Shown piece by piece: positions 1 through 11,231 of a DNA stretch of 64,000 bases. Below the pieces are notes generated by a model, which worked only from the letters and a program-made list of their open reading frames with translations, was not told the origin of the DNA and ran no database searches. The position numbers and the translations under genes are program-made. The stretch's first letter is position 1. Each line of letters begins with the position of its first letter. Origin of the DNA: Quillaja saponaria (taxonomy: Eukaryota; Streptophyta; Magnoliopsida; Fabales; Quillajaceae); the NCBI GenBank assembly GCA_029379385.1, contig CM055618.1:19321071-19385070 (forward strand), read 5' to 3'.

Positions 1-95
1 TTCTGCGAATCTCGGTCCCCCTACCGATCGCTCTCCCCCTTGTGCTTTCCCTAATACTACTTTTTGGATCACGTTTTGAAAGCCATTGGTCCGAG

Positions 96-3040
96 ATGGA
101 GCTCCTCAGCATCGAACCTCTCGAACTCAAATTTCCCTGTGAGTCCTTCTGTCTTTGGATCTGTTTGTCGTTTGGTAGGTTTTGTTTTGTTTTTGTTTGG
201 ATTAATTTGTTTTATTTTGATGCTTTTTTGGTTATTGCTTTAGTTGAGCTGAAGAAGCAGATCTCATGCTCTCTTCAATTGTTAAATAAGACCGACAATT
301 ATGTAGCTTTCAAGGTAGCCATATCATTTTATTTTTTTTCGTATTCCTTCAATTTTTGATTGAGTTTCTTTTTTCTGTTTGGTATCTGTGTGACTATGGA
401 AGATAGTGAGATTCTGAATTTTTAGTTTTGTTTTCTGCACTGTTTGTTCGAACGAGATCCACTCAAATTTGGCCACAACGTATTAATTAGTGTGACTATG
501 AATGTAAAACTCAAAGAATCAAATTTCATATGATTATTGTACTATAGAATCGAGATTTGGAGATTTCTATCTCGTTTTTACGTATGAATGTTGATTTGAT
601 CATGTTCAGGTGAAAACAACAAATCCAAAGAAGTACTGTGTTCGCCCGAACACTGGAATCGTCTTGCCAAGATCTACGTGTGATGTCATAGGTTCTAATA
701 CCGTTCGGTTCATTATTTTGTACTCTTTTTAATTAAACATTATAATTAATTAGTGATTTCTGTACATTTTTCATTTGTTTAGTTACTATGCAAGCACAGA
801 AAGAGTCTCCACCTGACATGCAATGCAAGGACAAGTTTCTCCTTCAAAGTGTAAAAACAAATGACGGTGCCACCACCAAAGATATAAATGCAGAAATGGT
901 AATTGTATAGAACATGTTAATTGCTATGACTACTTATTTTGTTTTGTGATGTTTGTGTCAAATAATAAGATCTATGTGACCATGTCAATCCAGTTCAGCA
1001 AAGAGGCTGGGCATGTGGTCGAGGAGTGCAAATTGAGAGTTGTGTATGTTTCTCCACCTCAACCACCTTCTCCTGTTGCAGAAGGATCAGAGGAAGGGTC
1101 ATCACCTAGAGGTTCTCTTTCAGAGAATGGAAATGTAAATGGTTCTGAGTTCTCGAATGTGAGTACTTAACTTTTCATTGTTGAGATGAAACTTACTTTT
1201 ACTTAACTCTAAGGCATATTAACTGGTATGTTGTTTTGATATTACAGGCAACAAGAGCATTTGAGCCGCAAGACAAATCTGCAGAGGTGAAAAGAAAGCT
1301 AGTATTTTTCTGTGTTTATGTGCCTGTATTCTTCTATGTTAATGTGCAGATCAATATTTTGATAGTTTGATTTTTAGTTGATTAGCATTAAATGTGAATG
1401 AGATATATTAGTTTTCAGGGTTAAAAGTGTATAAACTGCAAACGAAACTAACAAATTTAGTTTAGATAGGTATACATATAGAAAGACGTAACTCTTTTCT
1501 CCCTCCCTTAACTCTCTTTAGTGGATAATAAATAGTAAGTTTTGGATACCATGTGCGAAACCTATACCTTGTAGCATTACTTATGCAAGAAAGTTAACAT
1601 AGCACTTTAGCTTATCTTCTTCTAAATTTACTACAGTTTGGCATGAAATAGAATTGATTTATTGATGTATTCAAATAGATTGTAAAATGTGTCAAATGTT
1701 AAGACTGGCATTAGATTTTTCTTCTTGCTTGTGTGGTGCCAAATATCACTTGCCTCTTAAGTGGAGAACTGTGACCATTCTTTTATTAGTAGCCTGTAAT
1801 TGTTGATTGTAGCTACATTGTTTGCAAAGGTAACTTTTATTTGATGCTCAAAGAAAACATAAAGAACTCACAGCCAAATATCACTTGCCTCATGAGTGGA
1901 GAACTGTGACCATTCTTTTATTAGGAGTCTGTAATTGTAGGTTGTAGTTACATTGTTTGCAAAGGTAATTTTTATTTTATGCTCAAAGAAAACATACAGA
2001 ACTCAGAGCTAACATGTCAGCTGTGTATGCATGTCATGTCTTACATTCTATCACTTATTTTGACTTGAATATGTTAGAGCATGACATGATTCCAGTGCTA
2101 TTATCACTCAAAGAACTTGGAAGCTTCCCTCTTTTATGTACTAGTTATAAGGTGTTCCCTTAGAAGATAACCCTAGCCTCTTGAGTATATATACAATTTT
2201 TTTATTTTTTTTATTTTTAAGTATACTCTAAAGAAACAAGAATAAGTAGTCTGTTACAAATTGAAGTTACTGGTTCCAGGTGGTTTACCTCTGAGCCTGA
2301 TGGATCCTATCTCCCCTTTAAGAATTAGGGTGATGATAAGATCTAAGATCACTGGTCCAAAACTCACAAGGTGTGTGTTTTGTGACATACTTATCATCAG
2401 AGAGTTTTTTATTTTATTCAAGCAATATATAGGGTGTAATTTCATTTCATATATAACTGTACACCTTATACTCTGTTTCTTTTTTCTAATTTTTTTTTAT
2501 AAATAATGCTTGTTACAGTTGCAGGCAAGATCTCTTATTTCAAAGTTGAACGAGGAAAAGAATAGTGCAATTCAACAAAATAACAAGCTCCGTCAGGAAC
2601 TGGTATGGGATTTATTAATAATAAATAACATAATCTTGTAGATTAATTTTATCTATCTGTCACTTTTGTCTTGATCTGGAGAAAGGATACTACTACTGAA
2701 TACCTTTATTAGAGAAAGAGTCTATAGTTGAACCAGGTTTTATGAGGCTTCAATGTTTTTTAGTTGAGTGGAGAGGGGTGTTAGCCACAAAAACATCAAC
2801 TGTTCAATTTAGATAACTTTGTCAAACACAGAAGATTCAATCACTTGCCTTAGGCTGATGTGTTATGCCATGCTTTGTAATGTTGTTGATGTATCATGTG
2901 ATGCACTCTGACAAAATTATAATTTGTAGGAACTCCTGAGACGTGAAAGCAACAAAAACCGTGGTGGTGCCTCACTTCTGTTTGTCGTCTTAGTTGGCTT
3001 GCTTGGCATAATTATGGGGTATGTCTTGAAGAAGACATAA
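96..3040 (+). CDS. VAP27: VAP27-type vesicle-associated membrane protein (VAMP-associated protein)
   Basis: Eight exons join in frame: 96-138, 244-314, 610-691, 783-898, 994-1158, 1248-1286, 2519-2602 and 2930-3040, giving about 236 residues, close to the usual plant VAP27 length. The N-terminal MSP domain (about residues 1-125) starts MELLSIEPLELKFPFELKKQ and contains the family's NTGIVLP and SPPDMQCKDKF-type stretches. A Ser/Pro-rich linker follows, then a short coiled coil (LNEEKNSAIQQNNKLRQEL). The C-terminal membrane anchor (SLLFVVLVGLLGIIMGYVL) ends in a short Lys-Lys-Thr tail. VAP27 proteins sit in the ER membrane, and their MSP domain binds FFAT motifs of lipid-transfer proteins and helps form ER-plasma membrane contacts. 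The exon 7 acceptor could instead lie 6 bases downstream. The 5' UTR begins at or before the window edge. Confidence 0.93.
1738..2007 (+). repeat. Tandem duplication of a 135-bp unit in a VAP27 intron
   Basis: Two head-to-tail copies (about 1738-1872 and 1873-2007) lie in the long intron between VAP27 exons 6 and 7. Both start GCCAAATATCACTTGCCTC and share GTGGAGAACTGTGACCATTC and TTTGCAAAGGTAA blocks, with scattered substitutions. It is noncoding and not recognised as a known element. Confidence 0.8.
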
Positions 3041-4614
3041 GCATTTGCCTGCAGTTGTTCTTTTGCCATATGTTTTTATCAGTTTCTTTTATTATTATTC
3101 CTGATCATTGAAGAATGATGAAGAAAGGGAAATAGATTAATCATCAGGATGGCTCTGTTTCTCTCTCTCTGTCTCCCCCCTCCCTCCCTTCCTTCTTCTC
3201 ACTCTGTCGCATGACTTAATTAGTAGTTTTGGTCATCGCTCTTGTGTATCTGCTGTAGCTGGAAATCCAGATTATTGGGCAGTGACTCGTGTTTTTGGTA
3301 ACATGCATTCTTTTGTAAACTTAAAAAGAGGATGTTCTCTTTCTAATGTGGGTCCAACTAGAGACATTCTGGTATTGTCACTGGTGTGCTGGAACATATT
3401 TGATCTTTTATTTAAGGTTACAATTTGTGGAAAGCTGTTATAAAGGAAGTAGGATAAACATATTTTGCCTTATGCTAAATTATAGACTTATTACCCTTTC
3501 AGTATAATGATCACAATCAGAGAGGAGGTTGTGCTTGAGCTTTTACTTTTTGTTTTCTATATCCGGTCCGAAAGAACTTATTCGTTGCAAATTTGTACTG
3601 GCTGATTCTTATGAGCTGGTAGATTATTTTGCAATTAATGTACACTCATATCCCCAAATATTAGGTACTGTTTTGCGCAGAGTCAGTATTCGTAGCTGGA
3701 AGATGAATAAACTGTGTTTGATAGTTTGCATGCCATATGAACCGGTACATCAATATATTCACGTTCCATGCATTGGTTTCAGACCATTTTTCTTTAGCTT
3801 TGTGGCTTTCGCGGGAAGCGCTGACAAGTAATGCTGAAAAGTCTGTGCTAGTCACTTTTAAGAATTTCTGTTTCTCCATTGTGATATGAATTCGTGAACA
3901 CTCCTTATCAAGCCGTATTCAGCTGCTTTAATAGCACATTTAAATTAAAAAAAGAAACATCTAAATGAATTTTGCTGTGTTGCACTCCTGAACTGAATTT
4001 TCCCAATTCACCTCACCCCTGGCCAGTATCCACACCATCCGTCTCAACCTAGTCCAGCCAGCAATGTTTTCTTGATCAAACATGGGTGGGTACGGGCTCT
4101 CGAGCCATTTTACAAGCTAGCATTCTAGCGGGTGCTTAGATGTTCTTTTCTATTCAAATTAACATCATCGTCATGGGTGTTCACATATTTTTTATTTATT
4201 AAAAAATATATACAACTCTGTTTTCTATTCATATATTAACAAATATGTTTAAAATTTTAGAGTGAAATTATTAATAATTTTTTAATATTAAATTGAGCTA
4301 AATCTTTTTTAAAATTGGTTTCTTTTCTCACTTACATTAAATTAACAAAAATCTCCCACATAACAAGGACTGTTTCTTTTAAAAATGAAACTGCTTATGC
4401 AGAAAGTAAGAGTGAGTGGACTTTTTCTTCCAAAATTGTTTATTATTATTTAGTTTAGGTTGAAAATTTAATTTAATTTAATATATTATAATAAAAAATC
4501 ACAAGGGTCTCTTTTATAATAAAATACAGATATAGATAATATGCAAGTTTTGGCAATACCAGTTTAGACTTCGGGTTTACTTACCGTTTCAAAGAAAAAA
4601 CATGTAATTTTCGT
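3041..4614. other. Intergenic region downstream of VAP27
   Basis: This stretch holds the VAP27 3' UTR, with a CT-rich tract near 3160-3200, and then AT-rich spacer. Short ORFs around 3529-3879 overlap on both strands without family features, so I read no gene here. Confidence 0.5.
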
Positions 4615-4649
<35 letters not shown>

Positions 4650-4650
4650 A
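4615..4650 (+). repeat. Compound (TA)n(TG)n microsatellite
   Basis: About ten TA units are followed by about eight TG units, just upstream of the small heat-shock gene promoter. It is probably length-polymorphic. Confidence 0.9.
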
Positions 4651-4653
4651 TAC

Positions 4654-4808
4654 TCTAGAATCTTCTTTGACTGTTTCACTTTCACCGATTGTTCTTCCTC
4701 TGGAACTTTCTCCATGTTTCCTCTCTTCCACGTCATTCCCAAAATGAATCTCCCTTTCCTCAAGAAAGCTTATCTGTCACTCAGTCCGCTACCTTGTCTC
4801 TTATATAC
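4654..4808 (+). promoter_or_regulatory. Promoter of the small heat-shock gene: HSE-like motifs and TATA box
   Basis: A TATA box (TTATATAC) lies at about 4800-4807. Upstream are GAA/TTC modules in the 5-base register of heat shock elements: AGAATCTTCT near 4657-4666, GGAACTTTC at 4702-4710, and a weaker TTC..GAA pair near 4756-4766. Heat-shock-factor control is inferred from this arrangement and from the gene family. Confidence 0.55.
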
Positions 4809-4888
4809 GCCCTCAACCTCCTTAATCGTACGTAGAATTGAGCCATACACGGTACAGGAATAACCGTTTCGCTTACTATCCAACAGCA

Positions 4889-5662
4889 ATGTCTTCTTCA
4901 ATTTCAATTGCTCTTAGGAGGTCTACTGGTAGCAGCCCGACCCTTCTCCACAGGCTTATCAATAACCCCGTAGTCGCCGTCGTTCGCTCCACCTCGGTTG
5001 CACCCTCTGTTTCTCGCTCCTTCAGCACTAACACCCAGGTACAAACTACGATGACGGCGACCGAGCCGTTAACGTTGATCGCGGATTCCAACCGTTCCAT
5101 CTCTCGTCGTAGCGATACTATTCCTGGTTTTTTCTCAGGTAGCTTTAATCTAAGCCCTCCATGTTGTATTTTATATTGAAGTATATAAACAGAAACAAGA
5201 TTCTGTTTATCATGTGATTCCATTATTGTTCTTGTTAATACTGTGGCCATTGATGTGTACCCAGATGTGTTTGATCCATTTTTCCCACCGAGGAGCTTGA
5301 GCCAGATGCTGAATCTGATGGACCAATTCACGGACCGCGGTATCGGTGCCGGTTCAAGGAGAGGGTGGGATGTGAAGGAGGATAATGATGCTCTGTTTCT
5401 AAGAATGGACATGCCTGGACTAGACAAAGACGATGTCAAGGTTTCAATTGAGCAGAACACTCTTGTTGTCAGAGGTGAAGGAGAACAAGAATCAGAGGAC
5501 ATGGAAGGTGGAAGAAGGTTCTATAGCAGACTTGATCTTCCTCCTAACCTATACAAGCTGGATTCGATTAAGGCAGAGATGAAAAATGGGGTTCTGAAAC
5601 TTCTCGTTCCAAAGGTGAAGGAGGAAAAAAGGAAGGACGTCTTTCAAGTGAATATAGAGTAA
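4889..5662 (+). CDS. HSP23.6: Mitochondrial small heat-shock protein (HSP22/23.6 class)
   Basis: Two exons (4889-5138 and 5265-5662) encode about 215 residues. The first 50 or so residues are rich in Ser, Arg and Leu, lack acidic residues and end with an RSFST motif, as expected for a mitochondrial presequence. A conserved segment (DVFDPFFPPRSLSQMLNLMD) precedes the alpha-crystallin domain, which runs from GWDVKEDNDALFLRMDMPGL to the GVLKLLVPK consensus near the C-terminus. The protein should act as an ATP-independent chaperone in the mitochondrial matrix. The start is the first ATG after the TATA box that leads directly into the presequence; an in-frame ATG at 4838 lies too close to the TATA. 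The single intron near the presequence border fits plant mitochondrial sHSP genes. Confidence 0.93.
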
Positions 5663-6428
5663 CTTGTGTTTATTAAGACAGGAATGCGTTATAGGGTTTG
5701 TAAGATGATTAGGAAAAGAAAAGAGTTGTCAGCTCGACGTCTATATTCTCTCCCCTTTAGGTTGTTGTCTCCGTACGTGTTAACTGTCAAGTAACTTGTT
5801 CTTGTGAAATAAATGTCTTTTTTGGTCATTGGTTACACTATATATTCGTTTAAATTATCAATTGCAAACAAAGAAAAGAAACATTAAAATAGTTCTCATA
5901 AAATTTACATTGAAAGACATTGTTTCCTCCTGAAGTTTAATCTCATAGAGTGAATGTCATGCCCGTGTCACCGCTACCTTCATCCGGTACCATTGTCTGT
6001 ACTTTGTAGGCAAACGTTTCAAGTATAGGTTTAATCCCGTTGCAGGAGCTGAAAAAAAAATAAAAATTGGTATATTGGACAGTCTCCATTTCAATTTCTC
6101 CCGAAAGTGCATCAGATTGATGTGAGAGATATGCCACATCACTGATTCTCCACCATTTTGGAAGTCAACTAAAATATTTATATGTATATATATAAAAAGC
6201 AACCAAGCCTAACAATGATTTACCCTCCATTTTCTTTGCAAACCATCGCCTGCTCTCTCTTATTCTCCATCTTACTACTCATTCTCCTACGAACAAAGCA
6301 AATTTACCGGCATCTGCAACCCCTAATGCCTTCTCCATAAACAATAACTACAAAACTTTTGATGCATATAACCCTAAACTTCCAGAAAGGTAGGTAATCA
6401 GATCCCCAACAACTGCGTCAAAGACCCA
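5663..6428. other. Convergent 3' region between the sHSP gene and the zinc-finger gene
   Basis: This stretch carries the 3' UTR of the heat-shock gene on the plus strand (AATAAA at about 5809) and the probable 3' UTR of the minus-strand zinc-finger gene. The two overlapping minus ORFs at 5943-6202 have no family features. Confidence 0.55.
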
Positions 6429-9135
6429 TCAGAAAATGAAGTCACTAAGTTGAGTGCACTTGTTTTTCTGGCCATTCCTACTAACAATATATGCACTGTC
6501 TTCTATGTCAGCGTGCAAGCAATTCATCCTGTGCCTGTCTCAATACATAAACTCTATGTTACCTTTAAATGACGTGAAAAGATAGAAGTCATACAGATGG
6601 CAACTATTATCACAATATTTACCAAGTAAAGTGGTCTTCACAGCAAATAGAACCCCATATTATTGGAAGCCCAGCACTCTTCCTGTGTCCAACAAATAAG
6701 AGCAGGCGTTTCGGATACTAAACAGATAAAAGAAAAAGATATGTCGTAAAATGACATAACGGCTTTATCAAAGCATACCAAGTTGCAGTGTACATATCAT
6801 AGAACTTCTCAAAGGCTTTATCGAAGCAGTAGTGACAAATTAAAAGATCCTTGATGTTGGTAACCTTGCATGTCGACTTGCAGCATTTCACCTATGCGCG
6901 TTGACATGTGTATTAGGAGCAACCAAGACTTTGACTCAAGAATAAGTGCTATATGTCCACCAAAAATGTACATGCATGATGATTTCTCTAAAGCCAAACT
7001 CATCATTGGAACCATCAAAGATGAAGCATATTGTATAGTCCATTAATCCAATACCTTCTACGAAGTAAGAGAAATAGCTTATCTTTTCTAGTGCTCCCTC
7101 CATTCCATAATTCTTTCCCAAAAATCCTTTGAGGTTACTTAATTACTAATTAAAATAGGTGTAATTGGAAAGTAAATACTTTTTTGATAGACTGTGAACT
7201 TCAAAAAATAAGATTTTCTAAGCAGAACGACAAATATAGACAGAGGAACATACCACTTTTATTAGAACTTGTAGGCATGGGAGAGACAATATGAGCTCAA
7301 AAAGGAAAGAAATACTATCACTGAAATGCTTAAAAAACAAAAGCTGAAAGCAAAAAACCTCCTAGGAACGGAGGTTAACATATACCAATTTTGATCACAG
7401 GAAAAATGGAAACTTTCATCAATTTCTAAGAGTAATATTGTAACATAAAGCAGCTTACAATCAATATGAATTTCATAATTGCTACTTGTTGGGACTTTCC
7501 AACAGGAGCTATATAGAGAGAGAGAGAAACCCTAAAGCAAAAGAGGACTCACCAGACGCTTTAGCTTATGTGAGAAATATTGCCGATGCGACGGGAGCTG
7601 TCTTATATGCTCGGCCAAGTGACCTGCACTGTGAGTGAGGATTTTTTTACGAATTTTCTGGAATGCTGAAACACAAGGTTATGTATGCAAATAGAATTTA
7701 AAAAACAGATAAAACGAAGCAGATGGTATCATGAGAAATTACAATGAGAAGCTGGGAGGGAGAGACTAAGTTGGCAGTTGGGTCAAGGGTTATTCTTAAT
7801 TCTGGCATAATAATCATTTTAACTCTAGAGAATATGTATAACATATACATAATACATATACACACACACACACACATATAAGAAAAACAGAAATACTGAA
7901 ACAATAAGGCAATTACCCTTGACATCAACTCATTGGTAAATCTTTTAAGAAGAGCCAGTACAAATGTTCTGCTTACCTGTCACAAAGGACGGTACTACAA
8001 TCAAGGCATGTTGCCAAAGTCAATGAGCTGCGGCACAAATTGCAATTTGCAGCCAATAAGTTTTTTCCTATATGGTGGCATCTGCACATTCAAATACGAC
8101 AAGAAACTGCTGACTTGGTTCCCCAATCTTTATTGCATATTAGGTGATATAATGAATCTTATCTACTTTTGCAACAAAACCAATGCAAAAAAAAAGTTTG
8201 GTTTGATTGTATCGCAACTGGAAAACTGAAAGGTAGCACAAGCTCCACATATCGTATTCATGGTTTAGAAATCAGTGCAGCTATCAAATTTAGACGTTTA
8301 CATAAATAAATAAAATGTTATAAAAGGAAGGCTGATTATAAAACAAACTATACAAAGAGTACTTTCCAAACCTTCTGTACAGCCCGAGAAGATCTCTGGA
8401 TATAAAATTGGATCTTTTATCTGCAATTTTTCCCTAAATGGAAACACAAGCTTTAAAAGGTAAACTAAAGATTTATGCTACTGCCTACATTTATCAAAGT
8501 AAAATAAGCAACTTAAAACATGTAGGAACAACAATAAACCTGGTCAAATGTCATCACCAAACAATCTTCAGCCAGGTGTCCAGGTCTTTGGCATTTCCAA
8601 CTAAAATGCAAAGCTCAGTTATGAGTAAAAATGTCCATAATTGAAAAGGATGAGAGTCTGTACTTTTGTGCATGTGGATGCGGGCATGCGAGTATGCACA
8701 CATTTGTCATCTTTTCAGTGGAGCTAGGTGAGAATATGTAGATTAGAAAATCTGCAAGCATATATCTAAATGCAGTACTTAGTCATAAATATCCATGTTG
8801 CACTTAATGGTAGGAGTCTCAAATAATTCCAACTTTTACTTTCTCCTGAAATTGATGCATCTATCATGGTATTTCATAGAAAAAAGCGCATCTAAACTTT
8901 AACAGACTTAGTTGTATGTTAACCTTACCATTCATAAGTACAAAGATTAGATCTCCTTTTGGACCAGCAATGGCGGTTAGAATCCCAAGTTCCATCACCA
9001 AACTCGGGCATGTTTAAGTTACTTTTAGAAGCAGACGAGGTGATATCTAGAACTTGGTCACTAGAGGGTCCCTGATAACATTATGAGTAGAATAAAATAG
9101 AAATTAAGAAGAAGTCCTTAATAATATTTATTTCC

Positions 9136-9167
<32 letters not shown>

Positions 9168-10416
9168 GTACCTCATTGAGTTTAAGAATTTCCAAGAGTT
9201 CAGTCTTGCACTCCCTGCTGCAGACATCATCATCTGTCTATCAAAGTGTAAGAATATTAGGCACAAGTCCATTACAAAGGAGAAACTAAAGATGGCTAAT
9301 GCAGGCATATGCTCACACAGTCACATGTCTCACCTCGTTACATATATATTCTCCATATCGGCCACAAATTAGACAAACAGGTTCTCCTGGAACAGGAAAA
9401 CGCTGTTCATTTTTACTTTTGATTCCATCATTTTCATTAATGTGATCTGAAACATTAAACTAATTAAGTTATCAAGAGTAATTAATATTAGCATCACAAT
9501 TGTAAACAAATAGATCGAGAAACAAACCAGAACTTGGAACACTATGCTTTTCCTCGTATTCCGAAGAAGAACTTTCATCGCCTGAGTATCCAGAAAGGTG
9601 ATTATAAATTAACATAGTCAGAGAGGCAACAAGGTACAAAAACATGGCAAGGACAAGCAAGATGAGTCTTTTCATTGGTGAAAACAGAAGAGCTTACTTG
9701 CATACGCGACTAAAGTTCAGAGTCGGATTAGGGTTTCCCTGCCGCAGAGAAACCAAAAAAATTAAAATCTCAGGAAGGTATAACAAAAAGATAAAAGTTT
9801 ATATTTATATAAATCAATTTGCAATTACCGTTTTCAGCAGAACATCCTCAGTTAATTCCTCGTAAGAGTGAGAAGAACTAACTTCTTTCCTGCTCATGAA
9901 CAAATTCAATTAATTTTCTAAACTATATTATGAACCAGAAACTGAAAATAATGCATTTGTTATAGGCTGAAATCTGAAAAATGACATATACTTGCCTTCT
10001 TTTTTCGATATAATCCTGGTGAGACATAGGGCCATCCTTCTCTTCGATTTCATGGTTATGAATTAGGGGTGGTCTGGATTCCCGGCGGCGTTTCTGGCAT
10101 GTCTTTTTCTCGTCAAGGGGACGTTCGTCCGTCGGAGGAGCATTGCCGGTGGCGATGTTGTAAGCTGAAAATTTGCAGAAATTGAATAACAAAACAAACT
10201 AAACTAAACGTAGGAGCGATCAAAGAGAAATCATAGAGTATGAATTCTAAACTTTTGGAAAATTTTCTCTGTCCTAATTTTTTCATTAATTTTCTGGGAG
10301 AAAATAAAGCTGAAAATTGTAAACTTACCTCTTAGATTCTGAAGGACAGAGGAAAGACTGAAGTCTTTCTTGTATGAGATAGAAGGATTTTTGTAGAGGT
10401 TTGATCTCGTGCCCAT
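6429..10416 (-). CDS. HIT-type plus CCHC zinc-finger protein, uncharacterised plant family
   Basis: Fifteen exons run right to left: 10416-10329, 10164-9996, 9889-9829, 9738-9698, about 9571-9528, 9446-9334, 9237-9172, 9071-8929, 8600-8540, 8433-8372, 8027-7977, 7628-7553, 6891-6779, 6682-6623 and 6534-6429. They give about 417 residues. The N-terminus (MGTRSNLYKNPSISYKKDFS) leads to a charged region, then a HIT-type zinc finger (CLICGRYGEYIC...VCSREC), a CCHC zinc knuckle (CWKCQRPGHLAEDC), and a Cys/His-rich C-terminal half with CLDCSTVLCDSAGHLAEHI, CHYC and SICCEDHFTWHRMNC clusters. The same order is remembered for an uncharacterised plant family; an RNA- or chromatin-linked role is only a guess. 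Intron 2 needs a GC donor. The exon 4/5 junction is uncertain. The start is the only ATG opening the conserved N-terminus. Confidence 0.8.
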
Positions 10417-11231
10417 TTTTTCTCTATTCCAATCTGCAGACTGGAGCCAAGAAGATGTTTCAGAATTTGGAAATAGAAATCGCAAACAGACAAGCAGCAA
10501 GACCAAAGCCTTTTTTAAAACGGGGCGTTTCAGGTAAAGATGGTCGGTCGGCAAGGAATTTTTTTTGTTTAAACAAAGAAAATTATATTTAATAAAACAC
10601 AGATTAAAAATAAATAAAAAAGACTGAAACAATTCAATAACATTTTATTGTGGCATTTTGTGATGGGAGTAATTTGTTATTATTTTTCTTTTCTCTGCTG
10701 GAAAGGCATTTGGTTGTAAACCTTCAAAAAAATTTCATCCTACTTTTTAACGGAAAGGATTCATATTATATGACTGTTTGCATAAGGATACATTTACTTC
10801 ACTTTTCATTTTACCAACAGAGATTGATTAGCTTTTCTCCTTCTCCAAAATTGAATCATGAATATTCTGGACCTTGATGTTCGAATGCTTCACTTTTTGA
10901 TAAATTGTAATAATATAATGTAATTTTGGACCCACTTGGGGGAAAACATTATCATCCTCTTGACTTTCTATAAAAGGACAAGAACCTAACCTTGGACACA
11001 GGAAACTGGAACCGCATTCTTGTCTAACTACACGAAGGCTAATCATGCAACAGTTATTGATGCGAGTCAACTAGTAATTGGTGGCTAAGGAAAGAACCAA
11101 ATTCCAACTGAAAGTCTGAAACAGAATATTTAGCCCGGAGTTTATTTTGTTAACTACATACAGAAGTAGAAGAAGAAGAATAGTCAGTACCAGTCCACCA
11201 GAAGCATTTCATTTCACCCAGGAAAAGAAAG
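10417..11231. promoter_or_regulatory. Divergent intergenic region with TATA box for the 754-residue protein gene
   Basis: This region separates the starts of the minus-strand zinc-finger gene and the plus-strand membrane-protein gene. A good TATA box (TCTATAAAAGG) at about 10967-10977 would start a plus-strand transcript near 11000, leaving a 5' UTR of roughly 230 bases. No convincing ORF is present. Confidence 0.45.

Noticed and set aside
4876..5502. 208-residue minus-strand ORF over the heat-shock gene
   Set aside because: It is antisense to both exons and runs through the intron; no family features.
5243..5662. Separate 139-residue ORF starting at 5243
   Set aside because: It is exon 2 of the small heat-shock gene extended back into the intron; splicing to 4889-5138 gives the full protein.
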